5,937 bases of DNA, taken from NCBI GenBank assembly GCA_016937995.1, contig JAFGVM010000050.1:1-5937 (forward strand). Reading direction: 5' to 3'. The notes beneath the pieces were generated by a model. The model saw only the letters and a program-made list of their open reading frames with translations, ran no database searches and had not been told where the DNA came from. Source of the DNA: Candidatus Delongbacteria bacterium (GTDB lineage Bacteria; UBA4055). A program made the position numbers and the translations under genes. Below, piece by piece: positions 1 through 4,852 of this stretch; positions within the stretch are counted from its first letter, which is position 1, and each line of letters begins with the position of its first letter.

Positions 1-882
1 ATTAAAAACCGTCACCTCTGCTCTCCTGACCAATGCTTCCTTAGTCTTAAAAGCAATATGAGGAGTAAGCACAATGTTATCCATATTCAAAAGCGGATTA
101 TCAAATTTTACAGGCTCAACCTCATAAACATCTATACCTGCTCCTGCAATAACATTTTTCTGCAAAGCTTCTATAAGTGCTGATTCATCAACTACAGGAC
201 CTCTTGCAGTATTGACAAGAAAACCATTCTGACCCACTAACTTCAACTGCTCTTCCCCGATAAGTCCTTTTGTCTCTGAGTTCGAAGGAACATGAATAGA
301 AAGAATATCCACTTTTTCACAAAGTTCATTCAATGAATCAACATATATTCCACCAAGATCAGTGAACTCTTTTCTCTGAGTTTTTGACCAACCTAAAATA
401 TTACAACCAAGAACTTTAAATATCTGAGCAGTCCTGATACCGATCTCCCCTGTTCCGCAGATACCCACTGTTTTACCTGAAAGCTCAATACCTGCTTTAC
501 CCAGGTTCCAACCGCCTTTTCTGATAACATCATTTCCTTTAGGGATCTCTCTTAAAAGGTTTATCGTTAATCCTATAGTAAGTTCAGCAACTGAATTGGT
601 TGAATATGCAGGAACATTATAAACTGCAATAGCATTCTCTCTGCAGTAGTCAAGGTCCACACTGTCATAACCTGTAAAAGCCACTGCTATCATTTTCAGA
701 CTGGAAAACTCTGAAAGTTGATTTCTATCCAGCTTTGTTTTAACAGTTACTAACACTTCCACCTTGTCACACTGAATAGCTTGTTCCGATTTATCGGAAA
801 ACCATGATGTCTCATGATCTTCTGCAGCTGAAATGAATTGTTCTCTGGGTATTCCAAGTTCTTCTAAAATATGTATTTTCAT
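1..882 (-). CDS. D-isomer-specific 2-hydroxyacid dehydrogenase (C-terminus cut by window edge)
   Basis: NAD(P)-dependent cytoplasmic oxidoreductase that interconverts a D-2-hydroxyacid and a 2-keto acid; the glycerate/hydroxypyruvate reductase branch is likely, but the substrate cannot be read from the sequence. 294 residues are visible of a usual 310-330. The dinucleotide-binding loop GTGEIG is at residues 143-148. The catalytic triad is complete: Arg227 in NTARGP, Glu256 in DVYEVEP and His275 in LTPHIAF. The position where NAD-specific members carry Asp at the end of the second beta strand is Ser166, followed by Lys167 and Arg170, which suggests NADP(H) preference (inference). ATG at 880-882 is preceded by AAAGGAG (888-894) at 5 nt. 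The gene is last in a minus-strand series and is separated from the peptidase gene by a palindromic element and a heptad array. Family assignment is very secure; exact substrate is not. Confidence 0.93.
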   Translation of the reverse strand, partial: MKIHILEELGIPREQFISAAEDHETSWFSDKSEQAIQCDKVEVLVTVKTKLDRNQLSEFSSLKMIAVAFTGYDSVDLDYCRENAIAVYNVPAYSTNSVAELTIGLTINLLREIPKGNDVIRKGGWNLGKAGIELSGKTVGICGTGEIGIRTAQIFKVLGCNILGWSKTQRKEFTDLGGIYVDSLNELCEKVDILSIHVPSNSETKGLIGEEQLKLVGQNGFLVNTARGPVVDESALIEALQKNVIAGAGIDVYEVEPVKFDNPLLNMDNIVLTPHIAFKTKEALVRRAEVTVFN

Positions 883-887
883 ATATT

Positions 888-894
888 CTCCTTT
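888..894 (-). promoter_or_regulatory. Shine-Dalgarno of the dehydrogenase gene
   Basis: The minus strand reads AAAGGAG, 5 nt before the ATG at 880-882. It fixes the start codon. The site is only 4 nt from the end of the palindromic element at 899-980, so a folded element in the mRNA would lie right beside the ribosome landing site. Confidence 0.75.
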
Positions 895-898
895 AATA

Positions 899-980
899 GT
901 CATTGCGAGTACTATGTTCGAAGCAATCTAAAACGCAAACAAATATCAGATTACCACGTCATTTCATTCCTCGTAATGAC
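899..980. repeat. 82-bp palindromic repeat element (REP/MITE-like)
   Basis: The ends are GTCATTGCGAG (899-909) and CTCGTAATGAC (970-980), inverted copies matching at 10 of 11 positions. A second internal pair, AATCT (925-929) and AGATT (948-952), allows a long stem with a looped middle. GTCATTGCGAG-type termini are common to dispersed, non-coding palindromic elements in many bacterial genomes. No ORF is inside. It lies between the peptidase and dehydrogenase genes and would be transcribed into the dehydrogenase leader or the peptidase 3' end. Confidence 0.75.
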
Positions 981-987
981 AAATTTT

Positions 988-1050
988 CGCACAACGCACA
1001 ACGAACAACGAACAACCCGAGACTCAAGACCCGAGACCCAAGACTTGAAC
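988..1050. repeat. Composite 7-bp tandem array of two unit families
   Basis: Two families are joined in the same 7-nt phase: four units of CGMACAA (988-1015, as two CGCACAA then two CGAACAA) followed by four units of the type CCGAGAC / TCAAGAC / CCCAAGAC-like variants (1017-1044), then a degenerate unit. The array crosses the 3' end of the peptidase gene: its TGA stop (1024-1026) and about its last seven codons are made of repeat sequence. Confidence 0.85.
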
Positions 1051-1674
1051 AATATGCTCATTAAAACCCTCCTCCCCAGCTTTCTTTACCAGTTCGGTCA
1101 AAGGTAATAATTCTGCGACATATCTGAATATATATGCATAATTCTCGTAACTTCCTCTTTCTTCATTTTTTATAATATCTATCATCTCATCTTTGGAAAG
1201 TACAAGCTTAGAATGTGAGAACTGGTCTGCAGCGAATAATGCAAAGCCTTCAAAGAACCAAACAGGTCCCATAGCTTCCTCATCTCCACCGAGAATTCTG
1301 ATATGCAGTCTGTGTGCAATTTCATGAGCCATTATCTTTGAATAGAATTCATCCTCAATTCCCTGCGGAAAGACCTTTTCATATATCTCAGGTGAAACAA
1401 TGGTCAGTATCCTTTGCTCTAATGCTCCACAGTATGTCTCCGGAAGTTCTAAGGTTGGATCAGATTCAGTAAGTTCAAGTAGCATTTTATCAAATTCTGA
1501 TTTCTGATCAAAGATCATTACTTTATCCATGAAAGGTTCTTTCACTAATTCTTCCCAACCGTACTTTTTCGAAAAAGTTCTTATCCTATCCTGAGCGTCT
1601 GTAAGATACTTTTCAAACTCAGCCTTTCTGGGTTCATAAGAAGCTGGTAATTTTAAATCAATTTTATTTTTCAT
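1024..1674 (-). CDS. Small HExxH zinc metallopeptidase-like protein (gluzincin type)
   Basis: Predicted 216-residue soluble protein with no signal peptide or membrane segment. Residues 117-121 are HEIAH, the zinc-binding and catalytic motif (His117, Glu118, His121). Twenty-one residues after the second His comes WFFEGFALFAAD with Glu142, the pattern of the third zinc ligand in gluzincins (peptidase MA-like clan). The N-terminal part is charged and helical and not recognisable to me. ATG at 1672-1674 is preferred over a TTG nine codons upstream because GAAGG (1683-1687) stands 8 nt before the ATG. The last residues (about QVLGLGS) are encoded by a heptad tandem repeat, so the C-terminus has probably been remodelled by repeat growth. 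The gene is flanked by repeat-filled gaps on both sides. A peptidase is likely; the substrate is unknown and a non-catalytic role is possible. Confidence 0.8.
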   Translation of the reverse strand: MKNKIDLKLPASYEPRKAEFEKYLTDAQDRIRTFSKKYGWEELVKEPFMDKVMIFDQKSEFDKMLLELTESDPTLELPETYCGALEQRILTIVSPEIYEKVFPQGIEDEFYSKIMAHEIAHRLHIRILGGDEEAMGPVWFFEGFALFAADQFSHSKLVLSKDEMIDIIKNEERGSYENYAYIFRYVAELLPLTELVKKAGEEGFNEHIVQVLGLGS

Positions 1675-1737
1675 AAATATAACCTTCAATATTGTTCTCA
1701 ATAAAAATGCAATATAGATATTTAAACTTTCTTATTC

Positions 1738-1772
1738 AAGTTAGAAGTTGTGGGTTGACAGTTGACAGAGGC
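1738..1772. repeat. 7-bp tandem array (AAGTTAG / GGGTTGA type)
   Basis: Five successive 7-nt units at 1738, 1745, 1752, 1759 and 1766 drift from AAGTTAG through AAGTTGT and GGGTTGA to CAGTTGA and CAGAGGC. The first 12 bases (1738-1749) recur exactly at 1976-1987, and 1746-1757 recurs inverted at 2015-2026. Confidence 0.75.
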
Positions 1773-1824
1773 GAATCTTTTGACTTACCTTCCCAGACAG
1801 CTACGGACACGACCAAATTATATT

Positions 1825-1858
1825 CCCCGTGAAAAACCGACGATCCTTTATCACGGGG
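1825..1858. repeat. Hairpin with 8-bp perfect stem
   Basis: CCCCGTGA (1825-1832) and TCACGGGG (1851-1858) are perfect inverted copies separated by 18 nt. A competing pairing CGATCC / GGATCG overlaps it (1841-1846 with 1857-1862). Neither strand has a long T run after the stem, so it is more likely a remnant of a dispersed palindromic element than a terminator. Confidence 0.6.
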
Positions 1859-1913
1859 ATCGCACTTTTACAGCCATAAATTTGCACAATATTAGGGGTA
1901 AAAAATATGGATC

Positions 1914-1947
1914 GTCTTGATTTTTTTGTTTCTTTTTGTATCAAGAC
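1914..1947. repeat. Inverted repeat around a T-rich loop
   Basis: GTCTTGAT (1914-1921) and ATCAAGAC (1940-1947) are perfect inverted copies flanking an 18-nt loop made almost only of T with G and C interruptions. The same kind of element seems familiar from intergenic DNA of Bacteroidetes-like genomes, but that is recollection, not a search result. Confidence 0.55.
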
Positions 1948-1971
1948 AAAAAGATAGAATCATGTACGCTT

Positions 1972-1992
1972 TTAGAAGTTAGAAGTTAGAGG
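1972..1992. repeat. 7-bp tandem array (TTAGAAG)
   Basis: Three units: TTAGAAG at 1972, TTAGAAG at 1979 and TTAGAGG at 1986. It is the same family and orientation as the start of the array at 1738. Confidence 0.75.
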
Positions 1993-2012
1993 AGAGATTA
2001 CCAAATATATAA

Positions 2013-2047
2013 CACAACCCACAACTCATACTTCATACCTTATACCC
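2013..2047. repeat. 7-bp tandem array (CACAACY / CATACYT)
   Basis: Five units in strict 7-nt phase at 2013, 2020, 2027, 2034 and 2041 change stepwise from CACAACC to CACAACT, CATACTT, CATACCT and TATACCC. The CAACCCACAACT part (2015-2026) is the inverted copy of 1746-1757. The array stops one base before the palindromic element at 2049. Confidence 0.75.
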
Positions 2048-2048
2048 C

Positions 2049-2108
2049 GTAAAAAGTCTTACATTTCTCCGATAAATCGGAGTAAACTAACCCAATGTGA
2101 CTTTTTAC
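2049..2108. repeat. Nested palindrome overlapping the DUF1684 stop codon
   Basis: The outer arms are GTAAAAAG (2049-2056) and CTTTTTAC (2101-2108), the middle arms ACATT (2061-2065) and AATGT (2094-2098), and the inner hairpin CTCCGAT (2067-2073) with ATCGGAG (2076-2082). The right arm contains the TAA stop (2105-2107) of the DUF1684 gene. On the minus strand the 3' arm holds a short T run, so it could act as a weak terminator for that gene; it equally resembles a small mobile palindromic element. Confidence 0.65.
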
Positions 2109-2641
2109 TTATATTTCTTTTCCCCTGCTGTAACAGCTACATTAAGCACATTCTCATCAGGTACCAACGGGCAGGAATATTTAGAATTATATGCACACCA
2201 TGGATTGTAAGCCAAATTGAAATCAAGTATCCATTTTTCACCAACTTTATCATGCTCTTCTTCCAGATCAAGATACCTGCCTGCACCATAAGAATCTATC
2301 GCTGTAGTTTTATCTTTATAAGGAATGAATAATCTGGTATCATTCACATCTGATTTATAAGCTATCAATTGGTTTTCTATATCATCTATCTTGAATTTGA
2401 ACTTACCGAATTTGATAAAGTGCCTGTCATTACCTTTAGAGTCTTTGATTATTATCTCAATTTTATCAGGGAATTCTATAAGCTCCAGCTCGAATCTGAA
2501 CTTCCCATCAACAGGAAAATAATTCAACCCCTTAAAACCTCCCCTTTCTTCTTCTGGAATAGGAGAATTGATCTCGTTCTTGAGGTAAGTGTTCTTGGCT
2601 ATTCGATCATTTTGAAGTTTATTATTGTATTCGTTAAACAT
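2105..2641 (-). CDS. DUF1684 domain-containing protein
   Basis: 178-residue protein matching the DUF1684 family over its whole length; the biochemical role of the family is not known to me. The N-terminal half has the family pattern SPIPEEERGGFKGLNYFPVD (residues 26-45). The C-terminal half carries the conserved core: FIPYKDKTTAIDSYGAGRYLD (about 105-125), then DFNLAYNPWCAYNSKYSCPL (140-159) and PDEN...VTAGEK near the end. Two cysteines (149, 157) sit in the conserved block. There is no signal peptide or lipobox, so this copy looks cytoplasmic, unlike family members with N-terminal lipoprotein signals. ATG at 2639-2641 follows AGGA (2647-2650) by 5 nt. A heptad array starts immediately upstream of that site, and the stop lies in a palindrome. 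Family call secure; function open. Confidence 0.9.
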   Translation of the reverse strand: MFNEYNNKLQNDRIAKNTYLKNEINSPIPEEERGGFKGLNYFPVDGKFRFELELIEFPDKIEIIIKDSKGNDRHFIKFGKFKFKIDDIENQLIAYKSDVNDTRLFIPYKDKTTAIDSYGAGRYLDLEEEHDKVGEKWILDFNLAYNPWCAYNSKYSCPLVPDENVLNVAVTAGEKKYK

Positions 2642-2646
2642 TTTAT

Positions 2647-2650
2647 TCCT
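2647..2650 (-). promoter_or_regulatory. Shine-Dalgarno of the DUF1684 gene, abutting a heptad array
   Basis: AGGA on the minus strand, 5 nt before the ATG. The 7-bp tandem array begins at the very next base (2651), so the 5' leader just upstream of the ribosome site is repeat DNA. Confidence 0.6.
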
Positions 2651-2692
2651 AGTGGTAAGTGGTTAGTATATAGTGGCAAGGGCTAAGTTTAC
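2651..2692. repeat. 7-bp tandem array (AGTGGTW)
   Basis: Six units in 7-nt phase from 2651: AGTGGTA, AGTGGTT, AGTATAT, AGTGGCA, AGGGCTA and AGTTTAC, with AG at the head of every unit. It lies in the 96-bp gap between the MscS and DUF1684 genes. Confidence 0.8.
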
Positions 2693-2714
2693 AACATCAT
2701 TTATAAATCCTTTT

Positions 2715-2731
2715 TGCCTTCGTGCCTTTGT
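2715..2731. repeat. Short 8-bp direct repeat
   Basis: TGCCTTCG (2715-2722) is followed directly by TGCCTTTG (2723-2730) and the beginning of a third unit. It ends 6 bp before the stop codon of the MscS-family gene (2738-2740). Confidence 0.5.
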
Positions 2732-2737
2732 GAGAAA

Positions 2738-3595
2738 TTAATCTTTTTTAACATCCTGCAAATCTTTTTTAAATACAACTGTCCTGTAAGGGAACGGTAT
2801 CTCGATGCCTTCTCTGTCAAATCTCTCTTTAACTGATTTTAAAAGATCACATTTAAGAACAAAGCCATCACCATAATTTGCTGTCCAGATATAAGCTTTC
2901 AAATTTACAGAAAAATCCGCAAGACCAACAACTCTAACCACCACTACAGGATCATTATTCTTTTTTTCCTGTTTTGTTCTTTTGTCAATGGTCAAAGGAT
3001 GTTTAAGCGCTTCTTCTGTAATGATATCTATAGCTTTGTCAATATTTGAATCATAACTTATCCCGAAAAGAACCTGTTTACGGATTTTTTCATCAGTAAT
3101 GGAACTGTTGATCAGAGTTTCTTCACTGATAATACTGTTAGGAATAATGATCCTTTGACTTTCCCAATTTCTAATAACTGTATGTCTCAAAGTTATCTCC
3201 TCAACGATCCCTTCTCTGGAATCCGGAAGCTCAACAATGTCACCTATCTTAAAAGGTTTAAAGATCAGCATAAAAATACCTGAAATTATATTCGTAAATG
3301 CTTTCTGTGACGCAAAACCGACAGCAACAGCAAGTATCCCGGCACTTGCAAAAAGAGCAGTACCTATAGATTTCAGGTATGGTATTTTGAAGAAAATAAA
3401 TATAATTGCTAAACTGTAAATTATAAAACTGATCGAATTCTTCAAAAAAGAAAAATTTGTCGGATCTGTTTTCAGTTTTTCAGAATATTTATTAATGAAC
3501 ACATTAATGATCTTTCTTAATATCAGTGTAACTATCAAAGCTATTGATAAGGTTATCACAACAAGAAGAATATAGTATAGATTTACATTATTCAT
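2738..3595 (-). CDS. mscS: MscS-family small-conductance mechanosensitive channel
   Basis: Inner-membrane channel subunit expected to form a heptamer that opens under membrane tension and releases solutes during hypo-osmotic shock. At 285 residues it is almost exactly the length of E. coli MscS (286). Membrane segments: TM1 about 6-30, TM2 about 50-72 and the pore-lining TM3 about 76-112, with Gly/Ala-rich packing (SAGILAVAVGFASQKAFTN) and the conserved exit KPFKIGDIV at 113-121. The beta domain follows, including the IPNSII signature (151-156), and the alpha/beta domain ends in EGIEIPFPYRTV (262-273). ATG at 3593-3595 follows AAGGA at about 6 nt. A charged lysine-rich loop (about 205-213) precedes the last domain. 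The gene lies 180 bp downstream of corA, separated by repeats, so cotranscription is uncertain. Confidence 0.93.
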   Translation of the reverse strand: MNNVNLYYILLVVITLSIALIVTLILRKIINVFINKYSEKLKTDPTNFSFLKNSISFIIYSLAIIFIFFKIPYLKSIGTALFASAGILAVAVGFASQKAFTNIISGIFMLIFKPFKIGDIVELPDSREGIVEEITLRHTVIRNWESQRIIIPNSIISEETLINSSITDEKIRKQVLFGISYDSNIDKAIDIITEEALKHPLTIDKRTKQEKKNNDPVVVVRVVGLADFSVNLKAYIWTANYGDGFVLKCDLLKSVKERFDREGIEIPFPYRTVVFKKDLQDVKKD

Positions 3596-3623
3596 TTATT
3601 TTCCTTTTTAATTTAATCCTTGT

Positions 3624-3653
3624 ATTCTATTTTGTCATCCTCGTGCTTGTAAC
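3624..3653 (-). promoter_or_regulatory. Possible mscS promoter with -35 inside the palindromic element
   Basis: On the minus strand TAGAAT (3624-3629) resembles a -10 box, with GTTACA (3648-3653) 18 nt upstream as a weak -35 (4 of 6 matches). The -35 would be supplied by the repeat element. Sequences like this arise easily by chance in AT-rich DNA. Confidence 0.22.
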
Positions 3654-3700
3654 GGGGATCCACATCTTTTATGGATTACCGGATCAAGTCCGATAATGAC
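3634..3700. repeat. 67-bp palindromic repeat element (MITE/REP-like)
   Basis: The ends GTCATCCTCG (3634-3643) and CGATAATGAC (3691-3700) are inverted copies at 8 of 10 positions. Inside are GGATCCA / TGGATTACC arms and two small hairpins, CGT(gcttgta)ACG and CGGA(tcaag)TCCG, giving a possible cloverleaf fold. Elements beginning GTCATCC and ending in (A)ATGAC with this layout are dispersed in many bacterial genomes. It is non-coding and lies in the leader of the mscS gene. Confidence 0.7.
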
Positions 3701-3709
3701 ATTTTATTT

Positions 3710-3732
3710 GGGGACGAAAAGAAATCGTCCCC
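3710..3732. repeat. Perfect 8-bp GC-rich hairpin downstream of corA
   Basis: GGGGACGA (3710-3717) pairs with TCGTCCCC (3725-3732) around a 7-nt loop of A and G. It is the strongest stem in the gap and lies about 43 nt after the corA stop on the minus strand. No T run follows it on that strand, so intrinsic termination is unproven; it could protect the corA mRNA 3' end or be a dispersed repeat. Confidence 0.6.
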
Positions 3733-3740
3733 TACATTTT

Positions 3741-3773
3741 AATTATCCATTGTAAATTATCAATTATCAATTG
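3741..3773. repeat. 7-bp tandem array (AATTATC)
   Basis: Units at 3741, 3748, 3755, 3762 and a partial at 3769: AATTATC, a diverged CATTGTA, then AATTATC twice and AATTG. It ends 2 nt before the corA stop codon (3776-3778). Confidence 0.75.
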
Positions 3774-3775
3774 CT

Positions 3776-4840
3776 TTAAAGCCATTTTTTCTTTTGAAAA
3801 TATTTCAACATTCCTAGAGCTACCACAACCATAACGCCAAGCATTATAAAATAGCTGTATTTGTAGTGAAGTTCTGGCAGTACATCAAAGTTTGTTCCGT
3901 AAATACCCGCAATGAAAGTCAAAGGTATGAATATCACAGAAAATACTGTAAGGAATTTCATAACATCATTAAGTTTACTGCTTATGGTAGTATGATAAAT
4001 GTTCAGCTGGTCCGAGAGTATCTCTCTGTAACTGTCAGACGATTCAGTTGCATGGTTTATATTATCCAGCAATTCTTTGAAATGAATATATGTATCATCT
4101 TCGATCAGATCTGACTCGATCTTTGACAAAGAAAGTATCATTTCTTTTGCAGGATTGATGTTCTTTCTCAAAAAATTAAGTTCTCTCTTGTATGTATTTA
4201 TCTGATCAATAATGCTTTGTGGTGGATCCTGAAGCAAATTCTCCTCGAGTGCTTCTATTTTTTCACCCAATAGACTGATTATATAGATATAGTTATCAAT
4301 CACAACATCAAGAAGTGCAAAAGCAAGATAATCAGTACCTGAATTCCTGATCCTTTTCTTTTGAGCTCTGATCCGCTCTCTTACAGGATCGAACACATCT
4401 CCTCTAAATTCCTGAAATGATATAAGTATGGTCTCTGTAATGACAAGGCTGAGATTCTCAACATGTATTTTTTCAGTCTTTTCATCCTGACGAAGCATTT
4501 TCATAGAAATATATATACAATTATCGTATTCCTGAACTGTAGGTCTTGCCTGTGTTTGCATAACATTGGATAAAATAAGTTTCTCCAGATCAAAATGTTT
4601 GGAAACATCCGCCATTAGTGCTTCATCATGAAGACCGTCTATGTTCAGCCAGGTCACAGAAGGTTTCTTTTTATATGGAACAACCTCTTCTATGGACTGT
4701 ATCACCTTTTCTTCTTTGTTCTCTGCATCAAAATCAATAACACGAAGTAAAACCGAATCGGTCTTCTTTTCACCTCTGAATTTAAGATCGTCCGGTCCAA
4801 GACCTATCTCATGCTTATGCTTCTTTACAAACCTAGGCAT
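3776..4840 (-). CDS. corA: CorA-family magnesium/cobalt transporter with GTN in place of GMN
   Basis: Inner-membrane divalent cation channel, expected to be a pentamer importing Mg2+ (also Co2+/Ni2+). Residues 1-290 form the cytoplasmic funnel, including the long stalk helix (about 250-300) leading into TM1 (about 293-314, ending TFIAGIYG) and TM2 (about 328-346). The C-terminal KKKWL fits the conserved CorA tail. The signature after TM1, normally Gly-Met-Asn, reads Gly-Thr-Asn at 315-317, followed by FDVLPELHYKYSY, the expected external loop. At 354 residues the length is typical. ATG at 4838-4840 follows AGAGGT (4847-4852) at 6 nt, and that site overlaps the stop of the upstream LapA-domain gene, so translation of the two is probably coupled. 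Family call is secure; ion selectivity is inferred. Confidence 0.92.
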   Translation of the reverse strand: MPRFVKKHKHEIGLGPDDLKFRGEKKTDSVLLRVIDFDAENKEEKVIQSIEEVVPYKKKPSVTWLNIDGLHDEALMADVSKHFDLEKLILSNVMQTQARPTVQEYDNCIYISMKMLRQDEKTEKIHVENLSLVITETILISFQEFRGDVFDPVRERIRAQKKRIRNSGTDYLAFALLDVVIDNYIYIISLLGEKIEALEENLLQDPPQSIIDQINTYKRELNFLRKNINPAKEMILSLSKIESDLIEDDTYIHFKELLDNINHATESSDSYREILSDQLNIYHTTISSKLNDVMKFLTVFSVIFIPLTFIAGIYGTNFDVLPELHYKYSYFIMLGVMVVVALGMLKYFQKKKWL

Positions 4841-4846
4841 TATATT

Positions 4847-4852
4847 ACCTCT
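4847..4852 (-). promoter_or_regulatory. corA Shine-Dalgarno overlapping the upstream stop codon
   Basis: The minus strand reads AGAGGT, 6 nt before the corA ATG. Its first two bases belong to the TAG stop of the LapA-domain gene, so ribosomes finishing that gene stop on the corA ribosome site. Confidence 0.7.

Larger units (their letters stand above)
1675..2104. other. 430-bp non-coding gap packed with repeats and hairpins
   Basis: No credible coding frame is present on either strand. In order it contains the Shine-Dalgarno of the peptidase gene, a heptad array (1738-1772), an unassigned stretch (1773-1824), a hairpin (1825-1858), another unassigned stretch, an inverted repeat flanking a T-rich loop (1914-1947), a heptad array (1972-1992), another heptad array (2013-2047) and most of a palindromic element (2049-2108). 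It lies between two genes on the same strand, so it would be read through if they were cotranscribed. Confidence 0.7.

Noticed and set aside
871-1107. Plus-strand open frame of 78 codons
   Set aside because: It runs antisense over the dehydrogenase start, the palindromic element and the heptad array; its protein is repeat-derived with no recognisable domain.
1675-1701. TTG start giving a nine-residue longer peptidase
   Set aside because: The downstream ATG has GAAGG at 8 nt and begins a normal N-terminus; the TTG has no good ribosome site.
1825-1947. Riboswitch or structured regulatory RNA upstream of the peptidase gene
   Set aside because: The hairpins have independent repeat-like character and match no riboswitch motif I can recognise.
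2369-2686. Plus-strand open frame of 105 codons
   Set aside because: It is antisense to the well-conserved DUF1684 gene and ends in the heptad array; no ribosome site and no domain.
3237-3419. Plus-strand open frame of 60 codons
   Set aside because: Antisense to the TM2-TM3 region of the MscS gene, with no independent support.
3710-3732. Rho-independent terminator of corA
   Set aside because: The stem is strong but no T-rich tract follows it on the minus strand, so I list it only as a hairpin.
988-3773. CRISPR array
   Set aside because: The repeats are 7-bp contiguous units without spacers, and no cas gene is present.
3866-4114. Plus-strand open frame of 82 codons
   Set aside because: It lies opposite the corA membrane region and has no family features; a shadow of corA.
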